Under the pieces are notes generated by a model, which was not told the origin of the DNA, ran no database searches, and worked only from the letters and a program-made list of their open reading frames with translations. The translations under genes and the position numbers were made by a program. Below, in pieces: positions 43,542-53,292 of a stretch of DNA of 64,000 nucleotides (the stretch's first letter is position 1; every line of letters starts with the position of its first letter). Source of the DNA: Flavivirga abyssicola (lineage in GTDB: Bacteria > Bacteroidota > Bacteroidia > Flavobacteriales > Flavobacteriaceae); assembly GCF_030540775.2 (NCBI RefSeq), contig NZ_CP141266.1:399501-463500 (forward strand), read 5' to 3'.

Positions 43542-43720
43542 TTTTAACCTTAAGGTTAAAAATCTAAATTTTTGTTATTTAGATTCCCGTTTTATTCATT
43601 GATTCTGTTTTTATAATATTAAATTAAGAATCTTCAATTTCACAGGAATGACAGTTTCATCGAAACCCCGACGCTTAGCGTCGAGGAATTCTTTTCGATT
43701 AAATTATATTTATCTATGCC
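43542..43720. repeat. Palindromic REP-like element, copy 1
   Basis: A perfect 20-bp palindrome TTTTAACCTTAAGGTTAAAA (43542-43561) is followed by AATCTAAAT/ATTTAGATT (43561-43569 and 43577-43585). TTATTTAGATTCCCGTTT follows. After about 50 unrelated bases comes an inner stem CGACGC-TTA-GCGTCG (43669-43683) and the conserved tail GAGGAATT then TTTTCGATTAAATTA. The element at 62584-62739 has the same order and tail. It lies between GH82 and a sulfatase and might end the GH82 transcript. Confidence 0.6.
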
Positions 43721-43776
43721 GTATATCAATTAATTATTCAAACTCTATTTCTTTAAAATGGTGCTTCATAAGTCAT

Positions 43777-45207
43777 TTAATTACAGCTTCCATCCGAAGG
43801 TACTGTAACTTGAGGACAACCACCTATAGCATTTGTTGGAAAGATAAAAAAGTCTTCTTGTTCAAAATCTGTATTCTTTTTTCTTATATCCCCAACAACC
43901 ACTTCATAGCAACCATTATCTGGACCGGTACATCCTCCCGCTGCAGCTGCATTATCTCTTATCGCTCCAATGGAATGACCGGGTGTACTTGATTCATCAG
44001 GGTTTTTACATCTTAATATTAGCTCTCTTCTATCGTCGCAATCAAAATATTTAAAGTCTTTCCCTTTTACTTGCGCTCCTTCACCGCCAGTTACAGTAAT
44101 ATCCCCAATATATGATCTACTATCAAAAGTACCCTTGTTTTCAATTAAGCCAGGTTTATTACCTATAAAACCAGCTGCTATTTGAACTGCATGGGTTGAA
44201 TTAATCGATACTACTCTTTCAATATCTACACGTCCTTGATCTACACGATGTGGTGACATATTAAAGGCTGCGTCTCCATTTCGAGATGTAATATCTCTTC
44301 CCACTACATCATCTACACTAATTTCATTTACTTGATTAGTAGCTGCTGCACCAGTTTCTACCCTTAAAGTAACACCTCCTTCTCCATCAAGGTTTTTGTA
44401 CAATACCGTTTTTCCCGACTGCATTTGCACGACTCCATAACCCACGTGCATTCCTGTCATAACAATATCTTTAACAACACCTTGTCTTGATATCTCATCT
44501 ACATTTTCACTTGATGGTAAGTTGAGCACAATATTTGAAAATTTTGAATACGAATCAGTTAAACTCATGCCTGAAAACTTAAAATTTTTGACATAACCAT
44601 ACTCAACAAATCGTACACCGCCGTAATCTCCCTCAGGAATATTTGCTTTAAACCAGGTACTAGGGTCCATGTTATCTTCATCTGAATTTGTAATAGCTAC
44701 ATTTTCAACATAAAAATCCTCTCCTACTAAAAACATACGTAAATTTTTACCCGAAGGCCATCCAACCAAATCTGGTTGTATAGTTACGTCTGTATCTATT
44801 TTTAAATGAATATTAGACCTTAGTACTACTTCAGTGAAACAATAGGTTCCTGCTGTAATTCTAATGATGCCTCCTCCAGAATTTGACACATCTAATATTT
44901 GCTGACTTAATAAATCGCTGTCTTGTGGACTACAGTTACCATTAAGATTTGCAATTACTTCTGTTGAAGGAATTTTATTTTCATAGAATCTATCTTCATT
45001 ATCTGTTAATCTATCAGTAGTAGTTTCTCCAGAAAGAAATAAATCGTCTGTATTGTTGTTTTCTTCCTCCTCATTCTCCTCAGTAAGATCTTCTTGTTGA
45101 ACATCATCACCACTTGGATTAGAGGAACAAGCAAAAAATACCATTGAAAAAATAGCAATTAACCATATTCTAAAAAAATTAAAACTTCGTCTTTTCATAT
45201 GCTTCAT
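43777..45207 (-). CDS. cgiA: GH82 iota-carrageenase, copy 1 (lipoprotein)
   Basis: 476 residues. Lipoprotein signal MVFFACSSN (Cys27), then an acidic linker (residues 37-55) and a right-handed beta-helix from about 85. Candidate GH82 site residues: Gln261 (VGYGVVQMQS), Glu284 (GGVTLRVETG) and His320 (NMSPHR). Their spacing, 23 and 36 residues, equals that of Gln222, Glu245 and His281 in Alteromonas fortis CgiA as I recall them. Asp247 of that enzyme would fall on Gly286, so the base is not conserved. The enzyme would cut beta-1,4 bonds of iota-carrageenan. Cysteines near the end could form disulfides. An operator copy lies 35 bp upstream. Closest relative in the window: the partial gene at 63059. 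Confidence 0.8.
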   Translation of the reverse strand: MKHMKRRSFNFFRIWLIAIFSMVFFACSSNPSGDDVQQEDLTEENEEEENNNTDDLFLSGETTTDRLTDNEDRFYENKIPSTEVIANLNGNCSPQDSDLLSQQILDVSNSGGGIIRITAGTYCFTEVVLRSNIHLKIDTDVTIQPDLVGWPSGKNLRMFLVGEDFYVENVAITNSDEDNMDPSTWFKANIPEGDYGGVRFVEYGYVKNFKFSGMSLTDSYSKFSNIVLNLPSSENVDEISRQGVVKDIVMTGMHVGYGVVQMQSGKTVLYKNLDGEGGVTLRVETGAAATNQVNEISVDDVVGRDITSRNGDAAFNMSPHRVDQGRVDIERVVSINSTHAVQIAAGFIGNKPGLIENKGTFDSRSYIGDITVTGGEGAQVKGKDFKYFDCDDRRELILRCKNPDESSTPGHSIGAIRDNAAAAGGCTGPDNGCYEVVVGDIRKKNTDFEQEDFFIFPTNAIGGCPQVTVPSDGSCN

Positions 45208-45241
45208 TTTACGTAAAGATCAATAAATAGAAAGGAGTAAA

Positions 45242-45279
45242 TGTTTTTTTGAATAATAAAAATGTAGCTAAGGGTAAAT
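45242..45279 (-). promoter_or_regulatory. Putative operator, copy 3 (GH82)
   Basis: Minus-strand reading starts ATTTACCCTTAGCTACATTT, identical to copy 1 over these 20 bases except for one. It ends 35 bp before the GH82 ATG. It keeps ATTTAC-N7-TACA. Confidence 0.65.
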
Positions 45280-45365
45280 ATGAACTAATTATTCTTAATC
45301 AAGAAGATCAACATCTACCCTGCTTAAAAATTTAAGCTTGAGCCATCTAATTAAGTTTAGCGTAT

Positions 45366-46913
45366 TCAAATACGTAACCCATTAGAGTCAATTAAGCTCT
45401 CAATTTGTTTTTTAAGTTCTTTGGCCTTATCTGGATGTTTCTCAATAATATTGTCTTTTTCAGAAGGATCTTGTTTTAAATTATATAATTCTGGAGAGAA
45501 TTTCTTTTTACCTCGCTTATATCCTTTAATATATTTCCAATCTCCAACTCTTATAGCTCGATTATACCTGGTTTCCTCTAACATAAATGGCAATCCTTTT
45601 GCGTCATTACCTAAATAGGCATCTAAGGTGTTTCTGCTATCACGTGCCTCTCCTTCAGGAATATCTATAGATAGTAATTTTGAAAAAGAACCAATCAAAT
45701 CAATTTGATTAACTAATGCATCTGATTTTCCCGGTTGTATTTTTGCAGGCCATTTAATAATAAAAGGCACTCTTGTTCCTCCTTCATAAATTTGATATTT
45801 CCCCCCTGTATAAATACCAGATGCGTCATGACCTCTATCATTTTCGGCTTCAGATTTAACTACTGTTGTTCCGTCTACGTAACCGTCATCATAAACTGGT
45901 CCGTTATCACTAGAAAAAATAACAATAGTATTTTCTGTAAGTCCATTTTCTTCTAAGGACTTTAAAATTTCACCTACTGCCCAATCAAACTGCACCATGG
46001 CATCACCTCTATAGCCTAATGTTGTTTTTCCCTGAAAACGTGGATGTGGCGCTCTTGGCACATGAATATCTTGTGCCGCATAGTATAACATAAAAGGTTC
46101 TTCTTTATGTGCTTCTATATATGTTTTTGTTCTTTCGATAAATGTATCGGTCATCGTCTCGTCATTCCATAATGCTGATTTTCCTCCAGACATATAACCT
46201 ATTCTTCCAATACCATTTATTATACTGTTATCATGCCCTCTCGTACTTTGATAATAGGTCATGGCCTCTCTATTAGTTTTGCCATCAGGATATTGTGTAC
46301 TGCCTTCAATTTGAACATCTTTCAATTCTTTACTTACATAAATAGGATCGTTTGCATCATAATTCAATACCCTGTGTCCGTCTAAATACACACAAGGCAC
46401 ACGATCATTTGTCGATGGTAACAGAAAAGAATAATCAAATCCAATTTCTAAAGGTCCTGGAGACACTTTTCCGTTCCAATCAGTAACGCTATCTTCTTCT
46501 CCAATTCCCAAGTGCCATTTGCCAATGACTCCAGTAGTATATCCTGCTTTCTTAAATAGTTTTGGTAAGGTATAAGCATCAGTAGGAATAGTTAATGGTA
46601 CATTGGGCGGTAAAATGTTTATATTATCTCTAAACCCATGAATCCCTGTTAAAAGTGAGTACCTGCTTGGTGTACAGGTTGCTGCAGAGCAATGTCCGTC
46701 TGTAAATTGTATCCCACCTGCAGCTAGCTTATCTATATTTGGAGTTGGAATTAGTTTTGAACCATAGACTCCAACATCTGCATACCCTACATCATCACCA
46801 TAGATAATAACCACATTTGGTAACTTATCGACAGCTTCTTTAGCCTGTTTTGTCTCCGTTTTACAGCTAAAAAACAAAGCTGATAGTAATAGTAAAAATG
46901 GTATTCTTTTCAT
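45366..46913 (-). CDS. S1 sulfatase, S1_19-like, copy B
   Basis: 515 residues, lipoprotein signal (SALFFSCKTE, Cys17). The formylglycine motif is CTPSRYSLLTG with Cys80; YGDDVGYADVGVYG gives the metal site and FSSDNGPVYDDGY the second. It is paralogous to the sulfatase at 22702: same CTPSRY form, the LPSTNDRVPCVYLDG segment, NSIINGIGRIGYMSGGKSA and HVPRAPHPRFQGK. By analogy to carrageenan-locus S1_19 enzymes it would remove a galactose sulfate. It starts 8 bp after the di-heme protein gene, so it is co-transcribed with it, and is followed by a 158-bp gap before GH82. Confidence 0.88.
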   Translation of the reverse strand: MKRIPFLLLLSALFFSCKTETKQAKEAVDKLPNVVIIYGDDVGYADVGVYGSKLIPTPNIDKLAAGGIQFTDGHCSAATCTPSRYSLLTGIHGFRDNINILPPNVPLTIPTDAYTLPKLFKKAGYTTGVIGKWHLGIGEEDSVTDWNGKVSPGPLEIGFDYSFLLPSTNDRVPCVYLDGHRVLNYDANDPIYVSKELKDVQIEGSTQYPDGKTNREAMTYYQSTRGHDNSIINGIGRIGYMSGGKSALWNDETMTDTFIERTKTYIEAHKEEPFMLYYAAQDIHVPRAPHPRFQGKTTLGYRGDAMVQFDWAVGEILKSLEENGLTENTIVIFSSDNGPVYDDGYVDGTTVVKSEAENDRGHDASGIYTGGKYQIYEGGTRVPFIIKWPAKIQPGKSDALVNQIDLIGSFSKLLSIDIPEGEARDSRNTLDAYLGNDAKGLPFMLEETRYNRAIRVGDWKYIKGYKRGKKKFSPELYNLKQDPSEKDNIIEKHPDKAKELKKQIESLIDSNGLRI

Positions 46914-46921
46914 GAGTCTGG

Positions 46922-49900
46922 TTAGTTATAATTTTTAAGTTGGCTATCTAATTCTTCTATTCTTTTTTGCTCTGTTGCACTTAATTTTTTACCTCCATCT
47001 ATTTTAAGATGTAAGCGTTTAAGCTCATTCAACTCTTGAGTTCTTATAGGGATGTTTGGAAAAGTAACATTAAAGGTTATGTTTGTAGTATCTCGCTTTA
47101 CAATATCTCCGTTATCCTCAACCAAAACCTGAAAATTGAATGTTTTCTTTGTTGTTAATACCATATTAGATATGTTTTTCAAATACAACTCTTTAAACTT
47201 ATAATGCATCTCTCCTGTTAAGGAATCTATAGTAAACATCTGGGCATGAACGGAAGGAATAATTCTATAAACCAACTCTTGTTCTTGGTCTTTGTCCGTA
47301 GCACTAACTTTTCCAATATGGTATTCTATATCCTCATATTTGTAATCGTAATCAATTACATATTCGCTTAAATTAAATTCAGGTTTTATGTTTTTACTTC
47401 CTAATTCATCTGGTGTTATCCCTTCTTCATTATCTAGCTCCTTTAAAAATGCTATGAGTTGCATTTTTTCTTTTTTGCTTAATGTATTTGCCCTCCTATG
47501 AACTTTTACTAATTCACCTTGTCCTGTATTAAACACCTCTTCTAATGTTTTAGCAGATCCATCATGTAAGTATGGTGCACTTTGCCAAATACTTATTAAT
47601 GTTGGTGTATCTATACCATTTAGTTCTTTCCCTAGCCTATTCCCACTATTTTTGGTAATCGTTCCTACATCATGCATGACTCCAAATCCACTATCGGTAA
47701 ATGTTGATCCTGAATGACAGGTATAACATTCTAAATTGATAAAATGTGAACGGCCTTTTTTTGCTGCTTTTGTCATAGTGCCATCATCATTTTTGTAAGG
47801 ACTCTTAGGGTAGTCTGAAAGAGACGTTACATATTTTGCTAAGTTATCTAACCCAACATGCAAACCTGACTTACTAGGAAAAAACGGTTTATGCGCCTTT
47901 CTAAGCACATCATAAAGAAACCCTGTTCCCTCATTTAAGTTTCTAATTTGGTCATCAAAATCTTGAACTTCGTCAAAATTAGCAGACCAATGCAAGGTTC
48001 CATGCTTCATCCCTTCTTTTCCTCTTAAATCGATAGTATTTCTTAATCCTTCACCTAAATTAGATAAATCCCAAATACGTCCATCGTGGCTTCCATCTAT
48101 ATGACAGCTTGCACAACTCATATACCCTTCGCGCGATAAATTGCTAATATTGGTTCTATTGAATATTCGTTTACCATCCAATATGTCTGCATCTAATAAC
48201 TCGTTAGTTACGGTTCTCCATTTAGTAAGATATTTTAGTTCTCCATTTGGCTGAGATTCAAAAACCGCTATGTTTCTAGACAATTGATTATGAACGTATA
48301 ATCGGGTTCCATCATTATTTGCAACTAATGCTCTTGCGCCATCTCCATAAGAATTAAAAATGGATTGATTATTTGGATTGAACGCATCTACCGAAGTAAT
48401 AGTTTGACTACCATGTGTAGTAACATATAATATATTTCCAAAAGCATTATAAGTAGCTGCTGAAGCAAAATCACTATTATCTAAGTCTAAACGATTTTCG
48501 TCAACTTCTTGTTCTTTATCTAAATCTATATTAATTACAGTACTTCTTACGGTATGGTCAAAAACCAACGGTTTTCCATCACGTTTCAACCCTCTAAATA
48601 AATTATCCTTTTTTGCTGGTATCCATAAGTCTGTCTGTTGTGGGTTTACCGCCATAGCTCCTAAATAGTTTGGGTAACCTCTACCATTGGATAAGCCGTC
48701 ATTTACCATTGTTGGCTTTAAAACCTTGTTGTATGATACTTCCCAATTTTTCACATCTACCCATTGTACTCTTGCTCCCTCTTGATTAGACGCAATAAGT
48801 TGATTTGCTACAACTCTGTTTTTCTTTGGAATAAATGCCACATGCCTTAATGGACCTTCTAATTGAATATTACGCAACATTTTATAACTATCTGTATCTA
48901 TTTCTTGTAGGGTATTCGTTGCTGACAGGGCAACATAAGCAAATTTCGACTCTTTATTTAGTGTTAGACCATATGGTGCAGATCCATAACCTAACGAAAT
49001 TGTTTTTAGGTGCTTGCCTGACTCTACATCATGCACAAAAATAGCATCACTTTTTGCACAACTAATCCATAGTTCATTATCTTCTTTAATGATTGAAGTA
49101 GGTTCTTTGCCTGTAGGTTTTTCATATATAGACTTACCTGTTTTCGTATTAAAGGCTGTAAATGAATTATTATCTGGATTTACCACATAAAAACGATTAT
49201 CATTTTCATCTAAAATAACAGTACTACTTGAAATTGGCAGGTTATTTTCTAATGGCGCATAAACGACTTGTACCGCAGAACTTTTTATAAGCTTATCACT
49301 TCCTTCTTTTTTTGTAGTTAACGTAACGCTATAATTACCCGGCTTTGAAAAGGTCTTTTTTATGGATGTGCTTGATGAAAAAGGCGTGCTATGGCTACCA
49401 TCTCCAAAATCCCATGAGTAACTAATTTTTGACTTTCCTTTGTTACTTATAACGGCTTTAAGAGTTATCTTATCCCCTACTTCCTTAGGTTTATCAACTA
49501 CCACCTGGGAACTATAATCTACAATCTCTGAACCTGTCGAAAATTGCGTTACTAAGGTATCTGCTTTAAAAGGATTGCCTACTAAGTCCATTAAATTGGT
49601 GGTAACATATACCTCATAGCTTGTATTCTTCTTTAGAGGCTTATATGGAATAGCGTGAACAATCCCCATACCATGGCTAAAACCACAATCTACAATTTTA
49701 TCTGTTCCCTTTTCTTTTACGTAAACAGCACCATTCTCTAAACATTCGTTATCTATAAAATCTGAAAAAGAAATTCCTATTTTACCTAAAAGTGATACAT
49801 TTTTTTTGCCGTTTTTAGGAAATACACTTCGCACTTCAGGATCTTTTAAATCGGGGGCTATTTGATGCACACCCAAGTTTAATTTACTTTCTACTTCATG

Positions 49901-51115
49901 ATCTGAAGTTATTATTGAAAGGTTTCCTAGCGGAGATACAAAAGCATAATCGTTACCCGGTGGGTGCTGTGGTTCTACCCCTATAACAAAAGACGCTTTA
50001 TCATCTTTTACGTCCCACCTTGTAAGACCAGGATAATGCCCTATGTATAAATTATCATCTTGTAGGTACATGTATTCTGGTTTAAAAATCTTATCAGTGC
50101 TTCCTAGTTCAATTTCTTTAATATCCATCGGATCGGAAAAATCGTAAGTAAGAATTTTAGAAATCTTATCTACATTCTTCTCTCCTGAAAAAGCACCATT
50201 GTAAAAACGATCGCCATATAAAATCCCTTGATATCCTATTTTAATAGCTCTATGGTTTATTAGATTAGGATGCTTTGGGTCACTTACATCCATTAAAACC
50301 ATGTGCCCTTTTGCAGTTGCTACTGCTGCTGGCGAAAGCACCAACATATCTCCAATAGCATGAACAGAGCGTATGGTTTGATTGTATAATTCGTTTTTTC
50401 GCAGATGCGATAATAATTTAGGCTCTTTAAAATTTTCTGTACTTATAATAAACAACCCGTTAGCCCCTGTTGGCGCGTAGACATATTTCCCTCCTACCCA
50501 TGCAGGTGCAAAGGTAAACCCATCATATACTGTTGATTTTTCAACTTCAGGAAAATGATAACGGCAAACTACTTTTGGTAAAGTTTTTGGATCATCATCG
50601 TATAATGGACCAATATCAAGAATTAAAAAGCCGTTGTGGTTTTTACCTCGATCTGAAAACAACATCATATCCTTGTAATAATATAATCCATGATGCTCTC
50701 CCAAATCACCTAAATAATGTTCTTTTCCCTCTACATGATATAATTCCGGATAATCTCTAGAATCAAATACCGTTTTTGGATTTCTTGGGTCATCAATATT
50801 ATAAGCGGCAAAGGCCCCATCTCCTATACCTCCTCCAAAATCAAAACTCATTGGCGCAACCATAAGCCCCTTATGGTAACCTACTGCACTTAAAGCCTTA
50901 CCACAGTCTATCCATGATAGAATTTGACCTAAATCTTCTTTGGGGTATTTCTTGTTAAAAGGCGCATGTACTTTGTTTGGTTTTTTATTGGCAACACTTC
51001 TAACCGAGGTATAATTTCCGTTTATAGGTATTAAAACAAAGGCCGGTAATGCTAGAAGCCCAAATACTAAAAGGGTTTTTATCATTAGTTTAATCAAGAT
51101 ATTTTTAGTATTCAT
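46922..51115 (-). CDS. Giant multidomain di-heme c-type protein with propeller, PKD and cadherin-like domains
   Basis: 1397 residues, probably exported (hydrophobic start MIKTLLVFGLLALPAFVLIP). Order: LVIVD-like repeats (about 70-420), Big_5-type Ig-like (about 425-535), PKD domain with SYSWDFGDGSHS (about 560-640), YVTN/NHL-like propeller (about 645-960), di-heme cytochrome region, cadherin-like tail. Heme sites are CASCH (1001-1005) and CYTCH (1130-1134). The region between them, with LHWSANFDEVQDFD and LYDVLRKAH, resembles MauG/bacterial cytochrome c peroxidase proteins. Such proteins carry out peroxide or oxidative chemistry. No carrageenan locus member of this size is known to me. It lies 6 bp after the fusion esterase. 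Substrate and electron partner are unknown; see findings. Confidence 0.8.
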   Translation of the reverse strand: MNTKNILIKLMIKTLLVFGLLALPAFVLIPINGNYTSVRSVANKKPNKVHAPFNKKYPKEDLGQILSWIDCGKALSAVGYHKGLMVAPMSFDFGGGIGDGAFAAYNIDDPRNPKTVFDSRDYPELYHVEGKEHYLGDLGEHHGLYYYKDMMLFSDRGKNHNGFLILDIGPLYDDDPKTLPKVVCRYHFPEVEKSTVYDGFTFAPAWVGGKYVYAPTGANGLFIISTENFKEPKLLSHLRKNELYNQTIRSVHAIGDMLVLSPAAVATAKGHMVLMDVSDPKHPNLINHRAIKIGYQGILYGDRFYNGAFSGEKNVDKISKILTYDFSDPMDIKEIELGSTDKIFKPEYMYLQDDNLYIGHYPGLTRWDVKDDKASFVIGVEPQHPPGNDYAFVSPLGNLSIITSDHEVESKLNLGVHQIAPDLKDPEVRSVFPKNGKKNVSLLGKIGISFSDFIDNECLENGAVYVKEKGTDKIVDCGFSHGMGIVHAIPYKPLKKNTSYEVYVTTNLMDLVGNPFKADTLVTQFSTGSEIVDYSSQVVVDKPKEVGDKITLKAVISNKGKSKISYSWDFGDGSHSTPFSSSTSIKKTFSKPGNYSVTLTTKKEGSDKLIKSSAVQVVYAPLENNLPISSSTVILDENDNRFYVVNPDNNSFTAFNTKTGKSIYEKPTGKEPTSIIKEDNELWISCAKSDAIFVHDVESGKHLKTISLGYGSAPYGLTLNKESKFAYVALSATNTLQEIDTDSYKMLRNIQLEGPLRHVAFIPKKNRVVANQLIASNQEGARVQWVDVKNWEVSYNKVLKPTMVNDGLSNGRGYPNYLGAMAVNPQQTDLWIPAKKDNLFRGLKRDGKPLVFDHTVRSTVINIDLDKEQEVDENRLDLDNSDFASAATYNAFGNILYVTTHGSQTITSVDAFNPNNQSIFNSYGDGARALVANNDGTRLYVHNQLSRNIAVFESQPNGELKYLTKWRTVTNELLDADILDGKRIFNRTNISNLSREGYMSCASCHIDGSHDGRIWDLSNLGEGLRNTIDLRGKEGMKHGTLHWSANFDEVQDFDDQIRNLNEGTGFLYDVLRKAHKPFFPSKSGLHVGLDNLAKYVTSLSDYPKSPYKNDDGTMTKAAKKGRSHFINLECYTCHSGSTFTDSGFGVMHDVGTITKNSGNRLGKELNGIDTPTLISIWQSAPYLHDGSAKTLEEVFNTGQGELVKVHRRANTLSKKEKMQLIAFLKELDNEEGITPDELGSKNIKPEFNLSEYVIDYDYKYEDIEYHIGKVSATDKDQEQELVYRIIPSVHAQMFTIDSLTGEMHYKFKELYLKNISNMVLTTKKTFNFQVLVEDNGDIVKRDTTNITFNVTFPNIPIRTQELNELKRLHLKIDGGKKLSATEQKRIEELDSQLKNYN

Positions 51116-51121
51116 AACTTC

Positions 51122-53152
51122 TTAGTTCGATAAATGCTTTTTAAAAAATTCTATTACGTAATTAAGTTCTTTCTGCTCTTTAAAAAAGGCATGTTTTGCG
51201 CCTTCTATGATAACCAAATCGCTTTCTATACCATAATCTTTTAGTTTTTCATGTAAAATGACACTTTGGTTTAAAGGCACAAGCTTATCTTGGTCTCCAT
51301 GCATCAATAAAAATGGAGGATCATCTTTTGACACATATTGTATTGGACTAGACTGTTTTGCTAATAAGGGTTTCTCTTCATTTGTACCCCCTAAAAGATT
51401 TGTAATATTAGGCACATGTGTAGTGCCATTTTGTACATTTAGATCTTCTACTATTTTAATCATATCAGAAGGTCCAAACCAATCACAAACGGCATTAACA
51501 TGGCTAGATACATCGGTCACTCCAACACTACCTTCTAGTTCATTAGTACTACCTGTAAGACCAGCAAGGGCAACCAAATGCCCCCCAGCAGAAGATCCCC
51601 AAAGCCCAAAATTATTTGGATCTATATGGTAATCTGATGCATACTTTCTCAAGTATCTTATTGCAGCCTTAGTATCATGTATTTGAGCAGGAAAGATATC
51701 ATGGCGACTCAATCGATAATTTATTGACGCCATTGCAAAACCATGTTCTAACAATATGGAATGTTTTCCAAAATCTTCTTTAGACAATTTGTTCCACCCT
51801 CCACCATGCACCCAAATCACTAACGGCATGGGTTTATCAGAGGTATAGTTTTTGGGAAAATATAGGTCTAGTGTTTGGGTTCTATGACCGTTTTCTACAT
51901 AGGGAATATTTTTATAAATTTTTATATGCTTTGGTATTAAAGCCTGTTCTGCATTCATCCTATCAACAAACTTATGATATACTCTAAACTCTTTTTTGTT
52001 AAGTGCTCCATCTATGTTTTTATCAACATGATCAACATAGTCCAGATTAAATTCAGCTAGTTCTTTCCCTTGTAATTTTTCATCGCTATTCAAATCAAAA
52101 TCAACAAATTTTGTTTTTGCTTTTTTTATAGATGATTTAATAACTGGTGTTAAAATGATATTTTTATACTTTACAGCAGTATGATCGCCTTGAAAATATA
52201 TGGGACCTGATTTGGTGTCGTCTGCACTTAATGCTCCCTTAGTTGCGCCTTCTATTGGCTGATTATCGATAACTTTCTTTCCGTTAAGTATGACCGTTAT
52301 GTGCTGATTTACTAAAGTGATATCATATTGCTGCCATTTTCCACCCTCTTTCCCTGCATTTTCTGATGCTCGAACACGTCCGAAAACAGAACCTATCCCT
52401 TGAATCCCCTGCATACGACTATCTCTATCTACAACCTGTACTTCATATCTTCCTTTAAGGTAAATGCCACTGTTACCTCCTTTTGGAACATTAACCTCAA
52501 GTTTTAAATTGAAATCTTCAAACTCTTGCTTGGTTCTTAAGTTTCCATACTTAGAAAAAGGTTCAAAACTACGCTTTGGGGTTTTATTAACCATGATTCC
52601 ATTTTCTACAATCCAGCCATTCTTTTGGTTGGGATTAGTAAGCTCCCAGCCTTCTAAATTTTTGCCATTAAAAAGTGACGGTGGTTTATCGTATTGAATG
52701 GAGTCTAAATTTGGCTTAAAGGGCAATGGTGGTAATCGTTTTCCTGTAAATGTTTCTTTTTCTTTTGTACCATCTTCTAATTGATAATTTGCAATAAGCT
52801 GCATCTCATCACCATAAATAACTGCTCGGTTTTGAATAACTACTTTTGATCCTGTTGGTGAACCTCCAACATATTTAGGTTTTCCAACCGAACTTTTGCG
52901 TTTGAAATAGAGTGTATCGCCAACTATTTTAATGTCAAAAATTTTGTTATGCTGTCCAACAGTCCATATTTCCCCTTTTACCTCAGTACTGTCTCCCTTT
53001 ACAGAAAACCACGCAGGATGTCCATTAGGTAAATCTAGAGCCCAGTTACTTTTAGAATTAGTAGACAGTTTCTTTTCTGTATGGCAAGAAAAAAGCAGCA
53101 AAACACCTGTGAATAGGCGCAAGCAATAAGCATAAAACTTATTGAACTTCAT
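51122..53152 (-). CDS. Fusion: DUF1080 (3-keto-disaccharide hydrolase-like) + EF-hands + alpha/beta-hydrolase esterase
   Basis: 676 residues, lipoprotein signal (VLLLFSCHTE, Cys23). Residues about 155-340 are a DUF1080 concanavalin-like domain (FNGKNLEGWELTNPNQKNGW, then YLKGRYEVQVVDR). Residues about 345-395 carry two EF-hand-like loops (DFDLNSDEKLQGKEL and DHVDKNIDGALNKKEF). From about 410 to the end is an alpha/beta hydrolase of the BD-FAE type: WVHGGGWNKL forms the oxyanion hole, GSSAGG (519-524) holds Ser521, and DQDKLVPLNQ and GAKHAF hold the Asp and His. The esterase could remove acyl groups from algal polysaccharide. DUF1080 members are reported to act on 3-keto sugars, which suits an oxidative route. 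Role is inference. Confidence 0.8.
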   Translation of the reverse strand: MKFNKFYAYCLRLFTGVLLLFSCHTEKKLSTNSKSNWALDLPNGHPAWFSVKGDSTEVKGEIWTVGQHNKIFDIKIVGDTLYFKRKSSVGKPKYVGGSPTGSKVVIQNRAVIYGDEMQLIANYQLEDGTKEKETFTGKRLPPLPFKPNLDSIQYDKPPSLFNGKNLEGWELTNPNQKNGWIVENGIMVNKTPKRSFEPFSKYGNLRTKQEFEDFNLKLEVNVPKGGNSGIYLKGRYEVQVVDRDSRMQGIQGIGSVFGRVRASENAGKEGGKWQQYDITLVNQHITVILNGKKVIDNQPIEGATKGALSADDTKSGPIYFQGDHTAVKYKNIILTPVIKSSIKKAKTKFVDFDLNSDEKLQGKELAEFNLDYVDHVDKNIDGALNKKEFRVYHKFVDRMNAEQALIPKHIKIYKNIPYVENGHRTQTLDLYFPKNYTSDKPMPLVIWVHGGGWNKLSKEDFGKHSILLEHGFAMASINYRLSRHDIFPAQIHDTKAAIRYLRKYASDYHIDPNNFGLWGSSAGGHLVALAGLTGSTNELEGSVGVTDVSSHVNAVCDWFGPSDMIKIVEDLNVQNGTTHVPNITNLLGGTNEEKPLLAKQSSPIQYVSKDDPPFLLMHGDQDKLVPLNQSVILHEKLKDYGIESDLVIIEGAKHAFFKEQKELNYVIEFFKKHLSN

Positions 53153-53292
53153 ATAAATAAAATTTTAAATTAATGGCTAAACAATCCTCTGGAGTAAAAG
53201 AACTAAAATTAAAAGTCTTTTTTGAGACCTTCCGTAAATTATATGTATCACTCAGTACATAAGCTATAATGCCAGTAATTTAAAATAATGAC

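Noticed and set aside
43777-45207. Beta-helix protein as pectate lyase or GH28
   Set aside because: The Gln-Glu-His spacing and the GGVTLRVETG and SPHR blocks fit GH82, and the locus is built for carrageenan.
45322-45337. GCTTAAA-AA-TTTAAGC as a terminator of the sulfatase
   Set aside because: Weak AT stem with 2-base loop and no T run; not reported as a feature.
53173-53262. 29-codon plus-strand frame (MAKQSSGVKELKLKVFFE...) between the fusion gene and GH2
   Set aside because: Short, opposite to all neighbours, no coupling or family; could be chance in a 140-bp gap.
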